A stretch of 61,167 nucleotides of DNA from Candidatus Dependentiae bacterium (GTDB taxonomy: Bacteria; Babelota; Babeliae; Babelales; Vermiphilaceae): the NCBI GenBank assembly GCA_020431705.1, contig JAGQHQ010000007.1, forward strand, positions 1-61,167, read 5' to 3'. The notes below the pieces were generated by a model that saw nothing but the letters and a program-made list of their open reading frames with translations, was not told where the DNA came from and did not search any database. This document shows, piece after piece, positions 17,362 through 27,133 of this stretch. Numbering within the stretch: position 1 is the stretch's first letter; every line of letters begins with the position of its first letter. A program made the position numbers and the translations under genes.

Positions 17362-18819
17362 TTAACCACCTTTGATAACTGCAAGCGGTTTAACTCGAGC
17401 AACTTTACGTGCAAGTTTTGTATTGTGTACAACATTTACAACGCTATCAACATCCTTATAGGCAAGTGGCGCCTCTTCTGCGAGACCAGCATCAGAGTCA
17501 CAACGAATAATAATGCCAGCTTTATTTAATTCTTTGCGAAGTTCTGTTCCACGAACTGTCTTTTTTGCTTTTGCACGGGACATCTTTCGCCCTGCACCAT
17601 GGCACGAACTACCAAAAGCAGTATCCATACTTTCTTGTGTCCCTACCAGCACATAAGACGAGGTACCCATAGTTCCCGGAATTAAAACGGGCTGCCCAAC
17701 CGACTGATATTTTGCTGGTGTTTGTGGTGTTTTAGGGCCAAACGCACGTGTTGCCCCTTTACGATGCATCACTACATCTTTTTCTACACCGTCAACAATG
17801 TGTCGCTCACGTTTTCCTAAATTATGAGAAACATCATATACTAATGCAAGCCATGCATCTTTGCCTAAAACTGTTTGCCATGCTTCACGTACCCAATGAG
17901 TAATTGTATGTCTATTTGCCCACGCATAATTTGCAGCAGCTGCCATTGCAGAGAAATAGTCTTGCCCTTCTTGCGATTTAAATGGTGCGCATACCAACTC
18001 TCTATCTGGCAATTGATAGCCCCACTCAGACAGTTTTGCCATCATAATTTTCACGTAATCAGTACACGTTTGATGTCCTAAACCGCGTGAACCACAGTGA
18101 ATCATTACCGTAACCATACCCGGTACTAAGCCAAATGCTTGTGCTACTTTTTGATCATAAATTTCTTCCACTTCTTGCACCTCCAAAAAGTGATTACCTG
18201 AACCAAGCGTACCTAACTGATCACGCCCACGCTGCTTTGCTCGTTTTGAAATTAAGCTTGAATCTGCAATAGTCATGCGTCCATTTTCTTCACACAACTT
18301 CAAATCATTTTCTGTACCATATCCTTGCTCAAGCATATAGTATGCACCATCACGTAATACACGATCCATTTCTTGTGTATCAAATTTCAATTTTCCACCG
18401 CGCCCTACACCAGAGGGGATTGCATGAAACATGACAGTAGCAAGTTTTTCCAAATGCGTCTTAATTTCATCTGCTTTCATATTTGCAACCAACAAACGCA
18501 CACCACAATTAATATCGTACCCAATACCACCAGGAGAAATAACCCCGCCTTCTTCAATTGCCGTTGCTGCCACCCCACCAATAGGAAAACCGTAGCCTTG
18601 ATGAATATCTGGCATTGCAATTGCATACTTTTGTATACCAGGCAGGCTTGCAACGTTCATAAGTTGAATAAGTGAATGATCTTCTTTGATATCCACAAAC
18701 ATTTCTTTGTTCATATAAATACGTGCCGGTACTCGCATATGTGGTGATACCGCTTGCGGAATCTCAAATAAGTTTTCATTAATTTGCACCATATCTTCTA
18801 AGCTTATTATCCGTTCCAT
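17362..18819 (-). CDS. rtcB: RNA-splicing ligase RtcB
   Basis: A GTP- and Mn2+-dependent ligase of 485 residues that joins RNA 3'-phosphate or 2',3'-cyclic phosphate ends to 5'-OH ends. Visible hallmarks are PDIHQGYGFPIGG, the metal-binding GGIGYDINCGVRLL (D102, C105), LGSGNHFLEVQ, MIHCGSRGLGHQ and the guanylylation region MHRKGATRAFGP, which contains the reactive His. Length and motif order are normal. It follows the archease gene by 9 bp in an apparent operon, consistent with archease's role as the activator of RtcB. Confidence 0.95.
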   Translation of the reverse strand: MERIISLEDMVQINENLFEIPQAVSPHMRVPARIYMNKEMFVDIKEDHSLIQLMNVASLPGIQKYAIAMPDIHQGYGFPIGGVAATAIEEGGVISPGGIGYDINCGVRLLVANMKADEIKTHLEKLATVMFHAIPSGVGRGGKLKFDTQEMDRVLRDGAYYMLEQGYGTENDLKLCEENGRMTIADSSLISKRAKQRGRDQLGTLGSGNHFLEVQEVEEIYDQKVAQAFGLVPGMVTVMIHCGSRGLGHQTCTDYVKIMMAKLSEWGYQLPDRELVCAPFKSQEGQDYFSAMAAAANYAWANRHTITHWVREAWQTVLGKDAWLALVYDVSHNLGKRERHIVDGVEKDVVMHRKGATRAFGPKTPQTPAKYQSVGQPVLIPGTMGTSSYVLVGTQESMDTAFGSSCHGAGRKMSRAKAKKTVRGTELRKELNKAGIIIRCDSDAGLAEEAPLAYKDVDSVVNVVHNTKLARKVARVKPLAVIKGG

Positions 18820-18828
18820 AAAAAATTC

Positions 18829-19275
18829 CTAAATATCAAAAACAATATCTGTTTGCCATACATCATCAACATGTTTAATCACTAAATCATGGTACGTAAC
18901 TGCCTTGATTTCTACCACATCAAAACCAGTAATAGCAACGCCTTTAATAACTGCCTTTATGTTTGTATCTGTAAGCTGATCAATAGCTACATCAAAATAT
19001 GCCTGATTATGCACATCAGACAAATATAATGCCTCTGATAAGAAATCTACTAAAAGTGCATCAATATCGGGAGCCATTACCTCTACTATATGTTTTTTCG
19101 GCAAATCATCACACACAATATACTCACCAACCTTCTTACAACTTGACGGTACATGTGGACCAACAATACTAAACATACCGTATAATGAATTACGAAATAA
19201 TTCTTCTTTGGTTTTTCCATACACACGAATTTTTATATCTGCCGTATGAGGCAATTGCTCAAATTTTTTCATCAC
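18829..19275 (-). CDS. Archease
   Basis: A 148-residue protein of the archease family, which promotes guanylylation and turnover of RtcB. The start FEQLPHTADIKIRVYG is the family signature with the acidic metal-binding residues, and IDALLVDFLSEALYL plus the C-terminal end VDDVWQTDIVFDI are also typical. GAGGAG precedes the ATG. Its position directly upstream of rtcB supports the call. Confidence 0.9.
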   Translation of the reverse strand: MMKKFEQLPHTADIKIRVYGKTKEELFRNSLYGMFSIVGPHVPSSCKKVGEYIVCDDLPKKHIVEVMAPDIDALLVDFLSEALYLSDVHNQAYFDVAIDQLTDTNIKAVIKGVAITGFDVVEIKAVTYHDLVIKHVDDVWQTDIVFDI

Positions 19276-19281
19276 GACTCC

Positions 19282-19310
19282 TCAACATTTTTGAAACAAT
19301 ACGCTACAAT
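19282..19310 (+). promoter_or_regulatory. Candidate promoter giving a leaderless DciA-like mRNA
   Basis: -10 TACAAT (19305-19310) has a weak -35 TCAACA (19282-19287) at 17 nt. Initiation 7-10 nt downstream of the -10 would fall at or next to the ATG at 19320. No Shine-Dalgarno sequence is present between them. Confidence 0.35.
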
Positions 19311-19319
19311 TAGCATACC

Positions 19320-19754
19320 ATGATACATTCTATTAAATCGATTTTACATTCGTTTTTCGACACACATAACACCTGGAAATCACAGCTACTTGAAGAATGG
19401 CCTTCAATTATTGGTGATTTAAAAGGCCAAGTGCAACTTGAAAAAATTAATGATGATAATCTCATATTGGGAGTTCGAGATTCTAGCTGGATGCAAGAGC
19501 TCTATTTTCTTTCTGATGTTTTACTTAAAACAATAAACAATAAGTTGGATCAACCACGAATCAAAAAAATACGATTTAAAACAATGAGTCACAATCAATG
19601 TACAAAAAAAAACATACCCAAAAAAAAGCTTGAAGCATGTAAAGTTGTAACACTATCTCAAAAAGAACAGCTTGCTCTAGAAAAAATTGGAGACGCACAA
19701 CTTCGTATTGCACTTGAACTATTTTTGGTTCGTTGCTACCAAGAACAAGAATAA
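19320..19754 (+). CDS. DUF721 / DciA-like replication protein
   Basis: A 144-residue protein with the DUF721 pattern: a Trp in the first helix region (LEEWPSIIGDLKGQVQ), then NLILGVRDSSWMQELYFLSDVLLKTIN and IKKIRFKT. In other bacteria DciA loads or operates the replicative helicase where DnaC and DnaI are absent. A Lys-rich tail follows (about 95-110). The start ATG has no Shine-Dalgarno site, and translation may be leaderless. The gene is divergent from archease, with only 44 bp between. Confidence 0.7.
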   Translation: MIHSIKSILHSFFDTHNTWKSQLLEEWPSIIGDLKGQVQLEKINDDNLILGVRDSSWMQELYFLSDVLLKTINNKLDQPRIKKIRFKTMSHNQCTKKNIPKKKLEACKVVTLSQKEQLALEKIGDAQLRIALELFLVRCYQEQE

Positions 19755-19842
19755 AAATCCTATCTTTACCTCCTTGCAATATACTATCCTACAACAAAAT
19801 ATCGAGTAGTAGCACTAACGGTGTACAATGAGGAGCCAAATT

Positions 19843-21498
19843 ATGAAACAGCTTTTTTGTATTATGCTTGGACTGATTAGCATTGTTTCCTACCGCATAG
19901 CATGTGACGTCAATTCACAACAACTGCATCGTTTTTTATGGGCTAATTATTTACAATACAAAGGTAATACACACCAAGCACACCAATGGTATCAAAAAAC
20001 ATTTGAACATAAGGTACCAATACACATCCACGAAGGATATGTTCCTTTTCTTTTTCAAACAGGACAATTTACAAAAATTGTTCAACTCATTCCCAAACTG
20101 GACACAGAATTTGCAGACAATCCTGATATACAGCGCATCTTTGCGCTCGCATTGGAAAAAACAGGCAAACAAGAAGAAGCCGATAATCGATTCATAGCTT
20201 TGAGTAAAAAATTCAAAACAAATCAAGAAATTGTATTCCGCACAGCACAACTTTTTATTCAGCAACAAAAACTTGATGAAGCTCTTACACTTATCGAAGC
20301 CTATCTAAACAATGCACAGCGTAAACCAAATAATTTCATATTTTATTTTCTCAAAGCACAGCTTCATCTCCATCTCAAACAAATAAAAAAATCACATGAA
20401 AGTGTTAAAAAAAGCCTGGAGCTCTATCCCCAATTTGATAAAAGTTGGCTATTATATGCTATGATTGAAGAACAACTGGGAAACATTAACAATGCAATCA
20501 AGGGATACACATCCTTTTTGGAACGCACACAGCTACCAACAGCACAAATTCAGAATCATCTTCTAGAACTTGTTTTTAGACAAAAAATGGTTACTCAAAA
20601 TAAACAGTCTATCAATGTTAATCGCTCATGCTTTAATAAAGCACTCCTTTTATTACAACAGAAACAATATAGCAAAGCCCTCAAACATATTGACCACTGC
20701 CTAGAAGAAAAAAACTCTGAGACGGATGAAAAAAAATTACTCAAGATTCAAATTCTTTCTTCTATGGGCAAACCGGTACACGCAGCACATCAATTACAAG
20801 CCTGGATAGAACAAAATCCAACCAAAAATTTATGGTTTGAAACATTACACCTATTGTGCCGCCAAGGGCTTTCTTATAAATCAGCAATTTTAACACTACA
20901 TACTATTGAAAAAAAACAACCAAATAACATACTGCCCCTTTTGTACCAGGCCGATTTATATTTACGCATGAATAATAGTGAACAAGCACAACATTACTTA
21001 CAAAAAGCGCATGGAAAAACTAATGATGCAGCACTTAAGGCAAAACTTCTTTTTCAACTTTGTTGTATTTATTATGAAAAAAAACAGTACCAAAAAATAA
21101 AAACCCTCATGAAAACAGAGAATGCAATTGACAGCGATTTCCCCCCTCTGCTCAATCTTCTAGCATACTATTATGCAACACAAGAAAAACAATGTGCAAT
21201 AGCACAAACACTTATTGAAAAGGCCCTTAAACAAGATAAACAAAATCCTCACTTTTTAGACACGCAAGCCACTATTTTTTATAAACAAGGAAACTACAAA
21301 AAAGCTCTTGATATCTTACAAAAAATTGCCTCTACAAACCGCAACGATTTTAGTATTGTAAAACACTTGGGAAAGGCATTGTATAAAACAGGACAATCAA
21401 CAAAAGCACAAAAAGTTATGCAACATGCAGCAGTGCTTGCAAAAAATAAGTATGAAAAAAATAAAATACACAAAATCCTTATCAGCTGGAAAAAATAA
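19843..21498 (+). CDS. Exported TPR-repeat protein
   Basis: A protein of 551 residues with a signal peptide (core about 5-18) and many tetratricopeptide units, for example NPDIQRIFALALEKTGKQEEADNRF, KSWLLYAMIEEQLGNINNAIKGY and NPHFLDTQATIFYKQGNYKKALDIL. An earlier in-frame ATG at 19828 overlaps the ribosome site AGGAG itself, so ATG at 19843 (7 nt spacing) is preferred. TPR proteins are scaffolds; the partner is unknown. Its end overlaps the start of murG by about 50-70 bp, suggesting coupling. Confidence 0.82.
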   Translation: MKQLFCIMLGLISIVSYRIACDVNSQQLHRFLWANYLQYKGNTHQAHQWYQKTFEHKVPIHIHEGYVPFLFQTGQFTKIVQLIPKLDTEFADNPDIQRIFALALEKTGKQEEADNRFIALSKKFKTNQEIVFRTAQLFIQQQKLDEALTLIEAYLNNAQRKPNNFIFYFLKAQLHLHLKQIKKSHESVKKSLELYPQFDKSWLLYAMIEEQLGNINNAIKGYTSFLERTQLPTAQIQNHLLELVFRQKMVTQNKQSINVNRSCFNKALLLLQQKQYSKALKHIDHCLEEKNSETDEKKLLKIQILSSMGKPVHAAHQLQAWIEQNPTKNLWFETLHLLCRQGLSYKSAILTLHTIEKKQPNNILPLLYQADLYLRMNNSEQAQHYLQKAHGKTNDAALKAKLLFQLCCIYYEKKQYQKIKTLMKTENAIDSDFPPLLNLLAYYYATQEKQCAIAQTLIEKALKQDKQNPHFLDTQATIFYKQGNYKKALDILQKIASTNRNDFSIVKHLGKALYKTGQSTKAQKVMQHAAVLAKNKYEKNKIHKILISWKK

Positions 21499-22564
21499 TA
21501 ACGCCATTGCATTTGTTGGCGGTAAATCTGGTGGCCATATTATACCAGCTCTTACTCTTGCTCAACAAGAAGTAAAAAATAATAAAACCACCCATATTTT
21601 ATTTTTTTCTACCTCAAGTGCATTGGATAAAAAAATCATTAGCACAAGCGCTATTGCTCCCACGCATATTCCACTACCAATAACGCCAGTTAACGTTAAA
21701 AACCCTCTACAACTTATCTGGTGTTGTTTGTCATTTATTCTGGCATTTTTCAAAAGCCTATATCATTTGAAAAAATTTCGTGCACAGCGAGTAATAAGTA
21801 TGGGTGGTCTTGTTTCATTACCTGTTTGCTTTGCTGCAAAATTATTACGTATTCCTATCAGTATTTATGAGCTTAACGCTGTACCTGGTAAGGCTGTTAC
21901 CTTACTTGCAAAAACTGGTGCCGATATTTATACATGTTTCAAAAAAACAGCACAATTTTTTCCAAAAAATAAATGTCTTTTTTCTGCCTATCCAATTCGT
22001 TATTCAGCAAATACCTTAAAAATAGGTAAACAAAAAGCACTTAAAGAAATCGGTTTATCCCCGAACAAACCAACTATTTTGATTTTGGGTGGCTCACAGG
22101 GTTCAATTTTTATCAATACCCTAATAAAACAGTGGATTGTCTCACAACCAGAACAAGTAAAAAATGTCCAAATTATTCATCAAACAGGATCATATGATAC
22201 AACTGATTGGAATATTTTTTATGCCACACATGGCATCTCTGCCCATTCATTTACTTATCAGGATAATTTAGGTATATACTACCAAGCAGCCGATATAATA
22301 ATATGCCGCTCTGGGGCAGGCACTCTTTTTGAGAGCATCTTTTTCAAAAAGTTTATTATTACAATACCACTACAATCATCAGCAACAACAAATCACCAAG
22401 TTGATAATGCTAACGCCTTTAAAAAGCAATATCCTCACCTTATATGGGTTATGAACCAAAAAATGTTAAAAAAATTCCCTGAAGAGCTTTTTGGGGTGTT
22501 AAACTCTCTGCTAGACATTCAATATGCCTCACACACCACACAAAAAAATAAAAAGACTTTTTAA
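21452..22564 (+). CDS. murG: UDP-N-acetylglucosamine transferase MurG
   Basis: GT28 enzyme that adds GlcNAc to lipid I to form lipid II on the inner face of the membrane. The N-terminal loop is GGKSGGHIIPALTLAQ; the usual GGTGGH carries Lys-Ser here. Further family features are ISMGGLVSLPVCFAA, YELNAVPGKA, LGGSQGS, and the donor-site segments IICRSGAGTLFES and ATTNHQVDNANAF. I chose the second ATG (21452); the first, at 21425, lies deeper in the TPR gene. The last 4 bp overlap the convergent gene. With UppS, GlmU and PBP1A it supports peptidoglycan synthesis. Confidence 0.88.
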   Translation: MKKIKYTKSLSAGKNNNAIAFVGGKSGGHIIPALTLAQQEVKNNKTTHILFFSTSSALDKKIISTSAIAPTHIPLPITPVNVKNPLQLIWCCLSFILAFFKSLYHLKKFRAQRVISMGGLVSLPVCFAAKLLRIPISIYELNAVPGKAVTLLAKTGADIYTCFKKTAQFFPKNKCLFSAYPIRYSANTLKIGKQKALKEIGLSPNKPTILILGGSQGSIFINTLIKQWIVSQPEQVKNVQIIHQTGSYDTTDWNIFYATHGISAHSFTYQDNLGIYYQAADIIICRSGAGTLFESIFFKKFIITIPLQSSATTNHQVDNANAFKKQYPHLIWVMNQKMLKKFPEELFGVLNSLLDIQYASHTTQKNKKTF

Positions 22565-23835
22565 AATAAGTAACTTAATAGGCAGTAATGTTTTACAATT
22601 TTAAGTAAAATAGTACCACCTATTATTATTGGCTGAACCCACCAATATTTTGTAAATAATTCTTTCCATTGTGTACCCGAATCTGTATCTTGTTTGATAA
22701 ACGTTTCATTCATTGCCGCACTAACAACATCAATGGCTGTTAAAATTTCTTCTATAGGTAATGAGTCTATTTCTTGATACAAAGCAAAAATCTGTGATAT
22801 CGTTGCACTACGAGCCTTTTCCGGATATTGCTGCGTATAATTAACAAATGCATTTTTTTGTGCGATAAAAAAAGCAATCAACATCTGACGAAAAAGTTCA
22901 TTATTTTCGATAAACTTAAAGTGCTTTACTTCTTTACACAAAATCCTTATTGGTCTAATATCACCAGTTTCTTCTGTTTTTTTAATTGCTGAAGCTACAT
23001 GCGCTTGCGAAAAACAAATCGTACCATCAAATATATTTTTTGAAACACCCCCTCCTGTAGGCACATATTTAAGACAGCTAATCCCTTTTTTTTCCAATTT
23101 TTTAAGTAGCGTAAATGATTCTTTAAGCCGCTTGACATAATAATATCGCGTGCCCACTTCTTCAGTAACAACATGTGGTTTGATATCTGCAAGCTCACCT
23201 TTCGGTGTAATAAATTCCGTACATCTTCTGATAATACCATCTAAAAATTCATCGCAACATTCATAATAGCCAGCCAAATAGCTAGTCATATCACAAACAA
23301 GATCGATTAAAAATTCCGGAGGTAAAAAAAACACCCGGCTTAAACTATCAGCAAGCACACGAAACTTTACCTTGTTTCTTTTATTTTCAAATAATTTTTC
23401 TAAAAACGTATTTTTAGTTATTACAAAAATTTCTTTGGTAAAATCAACTACCAGTAATTCATCCTCTATAGATTTATACGAAGCAAAATCATCCCATACC
23501 ATAAAAAGAGGCTTGAGACTCTTCATTTTGAATATTTGATACACCGACGATCTAATACGCTCATGAGAAAAAAGCATTTCAACTCCACCAGCCTTAGCAA
23601 CATCTTTATAAAAAAAGGAATCAATATTGAGCGTTAATTTTTTAATTTTTGCTAATAGTTTCATTGTCTTAGAAAGTCGAGTAACAAAATAATAACGCCT
23701 TTTTACCATACTTGTTAGCCTTGTAATAGGAACATGCAAAGAATAATTGCGTGCACAAAAAAGCGTGTTCTGAACAGAAACACCAAGGCTTAATACTATA
23801 CCAACACACAGCGCCTTTCTCACTATATTGTTCAT
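22561..23835 (-). CDS. Exported two-unit repeat protein, member A of a four-gene tandem family
   Basis: Unknown family. This 424-residue protein has an N-terminal signal sequence and a C-terminal hydrophobic segment (about 400-424). Two related units of about 150-180 residues are visible: the first runs from RRYYFVTRLSKTMKLL to SLKPLFMVWDDFASYKSIEDELL, the second from TRYYYVKRLKESFTLLKKL to DIRPIRILCKEVKHFKFIENNELF. The same unit pattern recurs in the next three upstream genes. Its ATG lies 3 bp after the stop of member B, so the four genes probably form one transcript. The units are all-helical by appearance, with no catalytic motif. Confidence 0.7.
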   Translation of the reverse strand: MNNIVRKALCVGIVLSLGVSVQNTLFCARNYSLHVPITRLTSMVKRRYYFVTRLSKTMKLLAKIKKLTLNIDSFFYKDVAKAGGVEMLFSHERIRSSVYQIFKMKSLKPLFMVWDDFASYKSIEDELLVVDFTKEIFVITKNTFLEKLFENKRNKVKFRVLADSLSRVFFLPPEFLIDLVCDMTSYLAGYYECCDEFLDGIIRRCTEFITPKGELADIKPHVVTEEVGTRYYYVKRLKESFTLLKKLEKKGISCLKYVPTGGGVSKNIFDGTICFSQAHVASAIKKTEETGDIRPIRILCKEVKHFKFIENNELFRQMLIAFFIAQKNAFVNYTQQYPEKARSATISQIFALYQEIDSLPIEEILTAIDVVSAAMNETFIKQDTDSGTQWKELFTKYWWVQPIIIGGTILLKIVKHYCLLSYLF

Positions 23836-23838
23836 TAC

Positions 23839-24864
23839 TTAGCTCACTACTATTTTGCTTAATATCCAATCATACAAACGCACATACCAAGATATAGACT
23901 TTTCTATTTCTTTAACAATAACCAAAAAATGGTACGTTGCGCCATCAATTGCATCCAATAATTCCTCTGTATCATACTGATCCATATGCTTATATAAATC
24001 CATAACGTAATGCATTTGATATGCAAGTTTTTTCTTTTGCTTGGCTGTTGAAACATTACTCACAATCAAATTTTTATACGCTCCGATAAGCATTATCATG
24101 CTATCTTTTAAAAACAAATCATTACCAATATAACGATAATGAACACACTCATTCCATACCCGCAGTATTGGCTTAACACTTCCCGTTTGTACAACTTCAT
24201 TAAGCACTTCTTCCATTTTTTTATCACTAATAAATGAAAAAACTTTATTCCATTCAACATCGAGCACCACATCCATCATCTGCTTTGGTTGTACAGGACA
24301 AATAAGCATTTTTTTGTCTACATATGCCAGCAACTCAAATGCATTTTTTAAGCGTTTAATCGCATAAAATCGTGCTACAATAAGGTCTGTTGGTACTTCA
24401 TCAAAAGATAACACGTTCAGAGATAAGTCCTTTGCTTTATTTTTATTCAAATGCGTATCTATGACATTCAATATATATTCCATTGAATAATGACAGGGTA
24501 AGACAGCTTTTCTTTCTGATTTATTGACTATTTTTTGCAAAAGCTTTAACACTCCTTTTGCTACATCAAGCTCATAATCTTTATCTTGAATCATTTGATA
24601 TGCAGCAAGAACCTTCCATTTTTCTAGCAATACAGCAACTTCATTTTTTATATCAACAAAAAAATCGTTTTTCTCCTGTTTAATTATGCTAATGGCTTCT
24701 TTTAATCGCGCAATCAAATAATATCTGTAGTGTACTGCTTGAATGAAAGAAGATATGCTTTCATTCTGTTTTTGATAATCCTCGGTTGCATCTAAATATG
24801 CATAAAAATTAATTATACAAACTAAAAAAGCTACCTGTACGGCCAAATGCTTGATTATTTTCAC
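23839..24864 (-). CDS. Exported two-unit repeat protein, member B
   Basis: Unknown family; 341 residues with a signal sequence. Unit one starts YRYYLIARLKEAISII and reaches LLEKWKVLAAYQMIQDKDYE; it is the most diverged of the eight units. Unit two runs from VARFYAIKRLKNAFELLAYV to SVKPILRVWNECVHYRYIGNDLFLKD and ends with MDQYDTEELLDAIDGATYHF, matching SLPIEEILTAIDVVSAAM in member A. The GTG start has AAAGGGC 8 nt upstream. Confidence 0.68.
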   Translation of the reverse strand: MKIIKHLAVQVAFLVCIINFYAYLDATEDYQKQNESISSFIQAVHYRYYLIARLKEAISIIKQEKNDFFVDIKNEVAVLLEKWKVLAAYQMIQDKDYELDVAKGVLKLLQKIVNKSERKAVLPCHYSMEYILNVIDTHLNKNKAKDLSLNVLSFDEVPTDLIVARFYAIKRLKNAFELLAYVDKKMLICPVQPKQMMDVVLDVEWNKVFSFISDKKMEEVLNEVVQTGSVKPILRVWNECVHYRYIGNDLFLKDSMIMLIGAYKNLIVSNVSTAKQKKKLAYQMHYVMDLYKHMDQYDTEELLDAIDGATYHFLVIVKEIEKSISWYVRLYDWILSKIVVS

Positions 24865-24879
24865 TACATTAAGCCCTTT

Positions 24880-26031
24880 TCATTTTTTTCTAAAAAAATG
24901 CACCACAAAATTCTTGACATAATGCCACCAATTATTTTGCTGCTGAATAACAATTTTTTTTAAATATGTACCTGCGTAATCTATGCCCTGCAATAAGTCA
25001 AAAGTAGAAAGTGAATTTATTTTTTTGTATATTTCTTCAATTTTTTGTACTGTATCATAATCAGACTGACTTCGTGCATAATAATTTAATAAATATTTTT
25101 CTAGTATAAAAACTAAAATCAAAAATTCCTTTTGAAAAAGTTCATTTTTAATAAATCTATACTGCTTAGTCATGTGCCAATAATAAAAAAACGGCTTTAT
25201 ACCACCTTCAATATTAATTTCCATTACAGCCTGATTAATTTGATAACTTTTAAATACAATATCAACTTCAAGCAAAGATCCATCTCCAATAGAATAGTTG
25301 CCCATCTTTTCAAACTGACGAAAAAGATCTACAATCCATTCAATACGCTCAATAACATAAAAACGCATCACAATATCATTACTATAAATACGGAAAACGA
25401 CATCAGATAACTCTGCTCTTTGCCAATACGCCTGCAAATAATCTGTCAGATTAGTATAAAACTGTGATTCTATAAGCGTGCTTGCTACATGATCTATTAC
25501 TTCCACCAGGCACTCTGCAGGTAAATAAAAAATTGCATCTGCAAACATGAGATCTTCACACACTTTGTCCAAAGAAAGAGATTTGGCAACACCGTGTATA
25601 AGTAACGTATGAGCAATGAGAAAAATCTCTTTGGTAAATTCTTCTATAAAAATTTCATCATCAATCGATTTATATGAAAAAAATTCGTCCCAAACCATCA
25701 GAAGCGGTTTTAAGTTGCCAATACGCTCTATTTCTTCCAAAGAAGTGCGAACAGCATCACATCGCCACTCCAAACTATCTGAATATGCTCGATGAAAAAT
25801 AACATTCAATTGATCAGAACTCACTTTCATATTTAAAAGCATTTGTATTGGTTTCTTAAGACGCTCAATGAAATAAAATCTTCTATTGATAAGATTACTA
25901 AATAGATGTATTTGTTTAATCGATACAAGCATATCAGAAGATATAGTAGTAATTTCTTCTTTATTGATAGCAAGAATTAACCCCGGCAAAAAAATAATTC
26001 CAAACCATATAAACCTGTTAAAATAATACAT
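24880..26031 (-). CDS. Exported two-unit repeat protein, member C
   Basis: Unknown family; 383 residues. The frame extends upstream into member D, but ATG at 26031 begins a proper signal peptide, has AAGGGA 10 nt upstream, and follows the stop of D directly. Unit one: RRFYFIERLKKPIQMLL to NLKPLLMVWDEFFSYKSIDDEIF. Unit two: MRFYVIERIEWIVDLFRQF to GIKPFFYYWHMTKQYRFIKNELF. The C-terminal STFDLLQGIDYAGTYLKKI corresponds to the same element in A and B. Confidence 0.68.
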   Translation of the reverse strand: MYYFNRFIWFGIIFLPGLILAINKEEITTISSDMLVSIKQIHLFSNLINRRFYFIERLKKPIQMLLNMKVSSDQLNVIFHRAYSDSLEWRCDAVRTSLEEIERIGNLKPLLMVWDEFFSYKSIDDEIFIEEFTKEIFLIAHTLLIHGVAKSLSLDKVCEDLMFADAIFYLPAECLVEVIDHVASTLIESQFYTNLTDYLQAYWQRAELSDVVFRIYSNDIVMRFYVIERIEWIVDLFRQFEKMGNYSIGDGSLLEVDIVFKSYQINQAVMEINIEGGIKPFFYYWHMTKQYRFIKNELFQKEFLILVFILEKYLLNYYARSQSDYDTVQKIEEIYKKINSLSTFDLLQGIDYAGTYLKKIVIQQQNNWWHYVKNFVVHFFRKK

Positions 26032-26032
26032 A

Positions 26033-27133
26033 CTAATGGCATCCCTTAACATACTTATTCTTTTTCCACCATGAAACAAGCTTCTGATACCAAGGCTCCG
26101 TTGCTTTCAAATGTTCGATTACCAATGCAAGATTAGCTTGCGCTTCGTTAAGATCATTCATCACTTGTTCCGTAGATAACAAATGCACAGCATTATTCAT
26201 ATATAATTCCGAAAACAACCCCTCTTGTGCAAACTGAGTGGGACTCTGCTTCATTTGATTACTCAAAACAAAGCTTTGACAAATAAAAATTGTCAGTATA
26301 ACAACTTGCTTAACTAGAACCTCATCTGAAATATAACGATAATGCTGAAGATATTTCCACAGCAAGAGCAAAGGCTTTATAGATTTTTTGATAAATATCT
26401 GATCGATAAGACAGCGGATACGGTAATGAGTAAATACATCTTTGAGCTGTGAAGCACTAATCACTGATCTATCGTTTGCAGTAATTGGTAGAAACGCTAG
26501 ACGACTTTCATAGGCTGTAGCAAGTAATTTAAACACTTTATCAAATCTTTTTAGCTGATAAAAACGCATTAAAATTACATCATAATCAATCACAGAAAGA
26601 TCTTTTGCTATATCAGTAACGTCTTGTTGATAAAGACCAAAAGGCATTTTTCTTTGTCCTTTTTTTTGACCCATAACTTCCACTATATAATCAATCAAAT
26701 ATATTTGTTCTGCCAATGACAAAGCTGTATCTCTCTTATAATTAATCGCAACAGTATCATCCTTAAAATACCCCATACATTCGGCTAAGTTACACAAGGT
26801 ATCACAAGATTTCTTTATAAATTGCAAAACAAACATTTTATCTTCAAGAAACTTGAATGAACGTATGTCATCCCATAGGCTCATTAAATCATCTATGCTA
26901 TGATTCCAAAAATAAGACGGAACAGTATCTAAAGTAAGCGGTATTTGCTGAAAACGGGCAATAAAATAGCCTCGCTTAACTATAAGTTCAACTAACGGAG
27001 AAATAAGCAAGTGCTCTATATCAACTTTTTGCTCTTTACTCAATCTTGAGTAGTTGTTCAACTTCTCTTTACCAAATAAGGTTAATATATGTATCAAGAA
27101 ACAGCACCACAATGGAACACCATACCATCGCAT
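26033..27133 (-). CDS. Exported two-unit repeat protein, member D (first gene of the cluster)
   Basis: Unknown family; 366 residues with a signal sequence (core about 6-20). Unit one: KRGYFIARFQQIPLTLD to LMSLWDDIRSFKFLEDKMF. Unit two: LMRFYQLKRFDKVFKLL to SIKPLLLLWKYLQHYRYISDEVL. The end, LSTEQVMNDLNEAQANLALV, is again the shared C-terminal element. AAGGGA lies just before the ATG. As the first gene of the four it should carry the promoter of the cluster, in the 123 bp shared with the divergent flavoprotein gene. Confidence 0.68.
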   Translation of the reverse strand: MRWYGVPLWCCFLIHILTLFGKEKLNNYSRLSKEQKVDIEHLLISPLVELIVKRGYFIARFQQIPLTLDTVPSYFWNHSIDDLMSLWDDIRSFKFLEDKMFVLQFIKKSCDTLCNLAECMGYFKDDTVAINYKRDTALSLAEQIYLIDYIVEVMGQKKGQRKMPFGLYQQDVTDIAKDLSVIDYDVILMRFYQLKRFDKVFKLLATAYESRLAFLPITANDRSVISASQLKDVFTHYRIRCLIDQIFIKKSIKPLLLLWKYLQHYRYISDEVLVKQVVILTIFICQSFVLSNQMKQSPTQFAQEGLFSELYMNNAVHLLSTEQVMNDLNEAQANLALVIEHLKATEPWYQKLVSWWKKNKYVKGCH

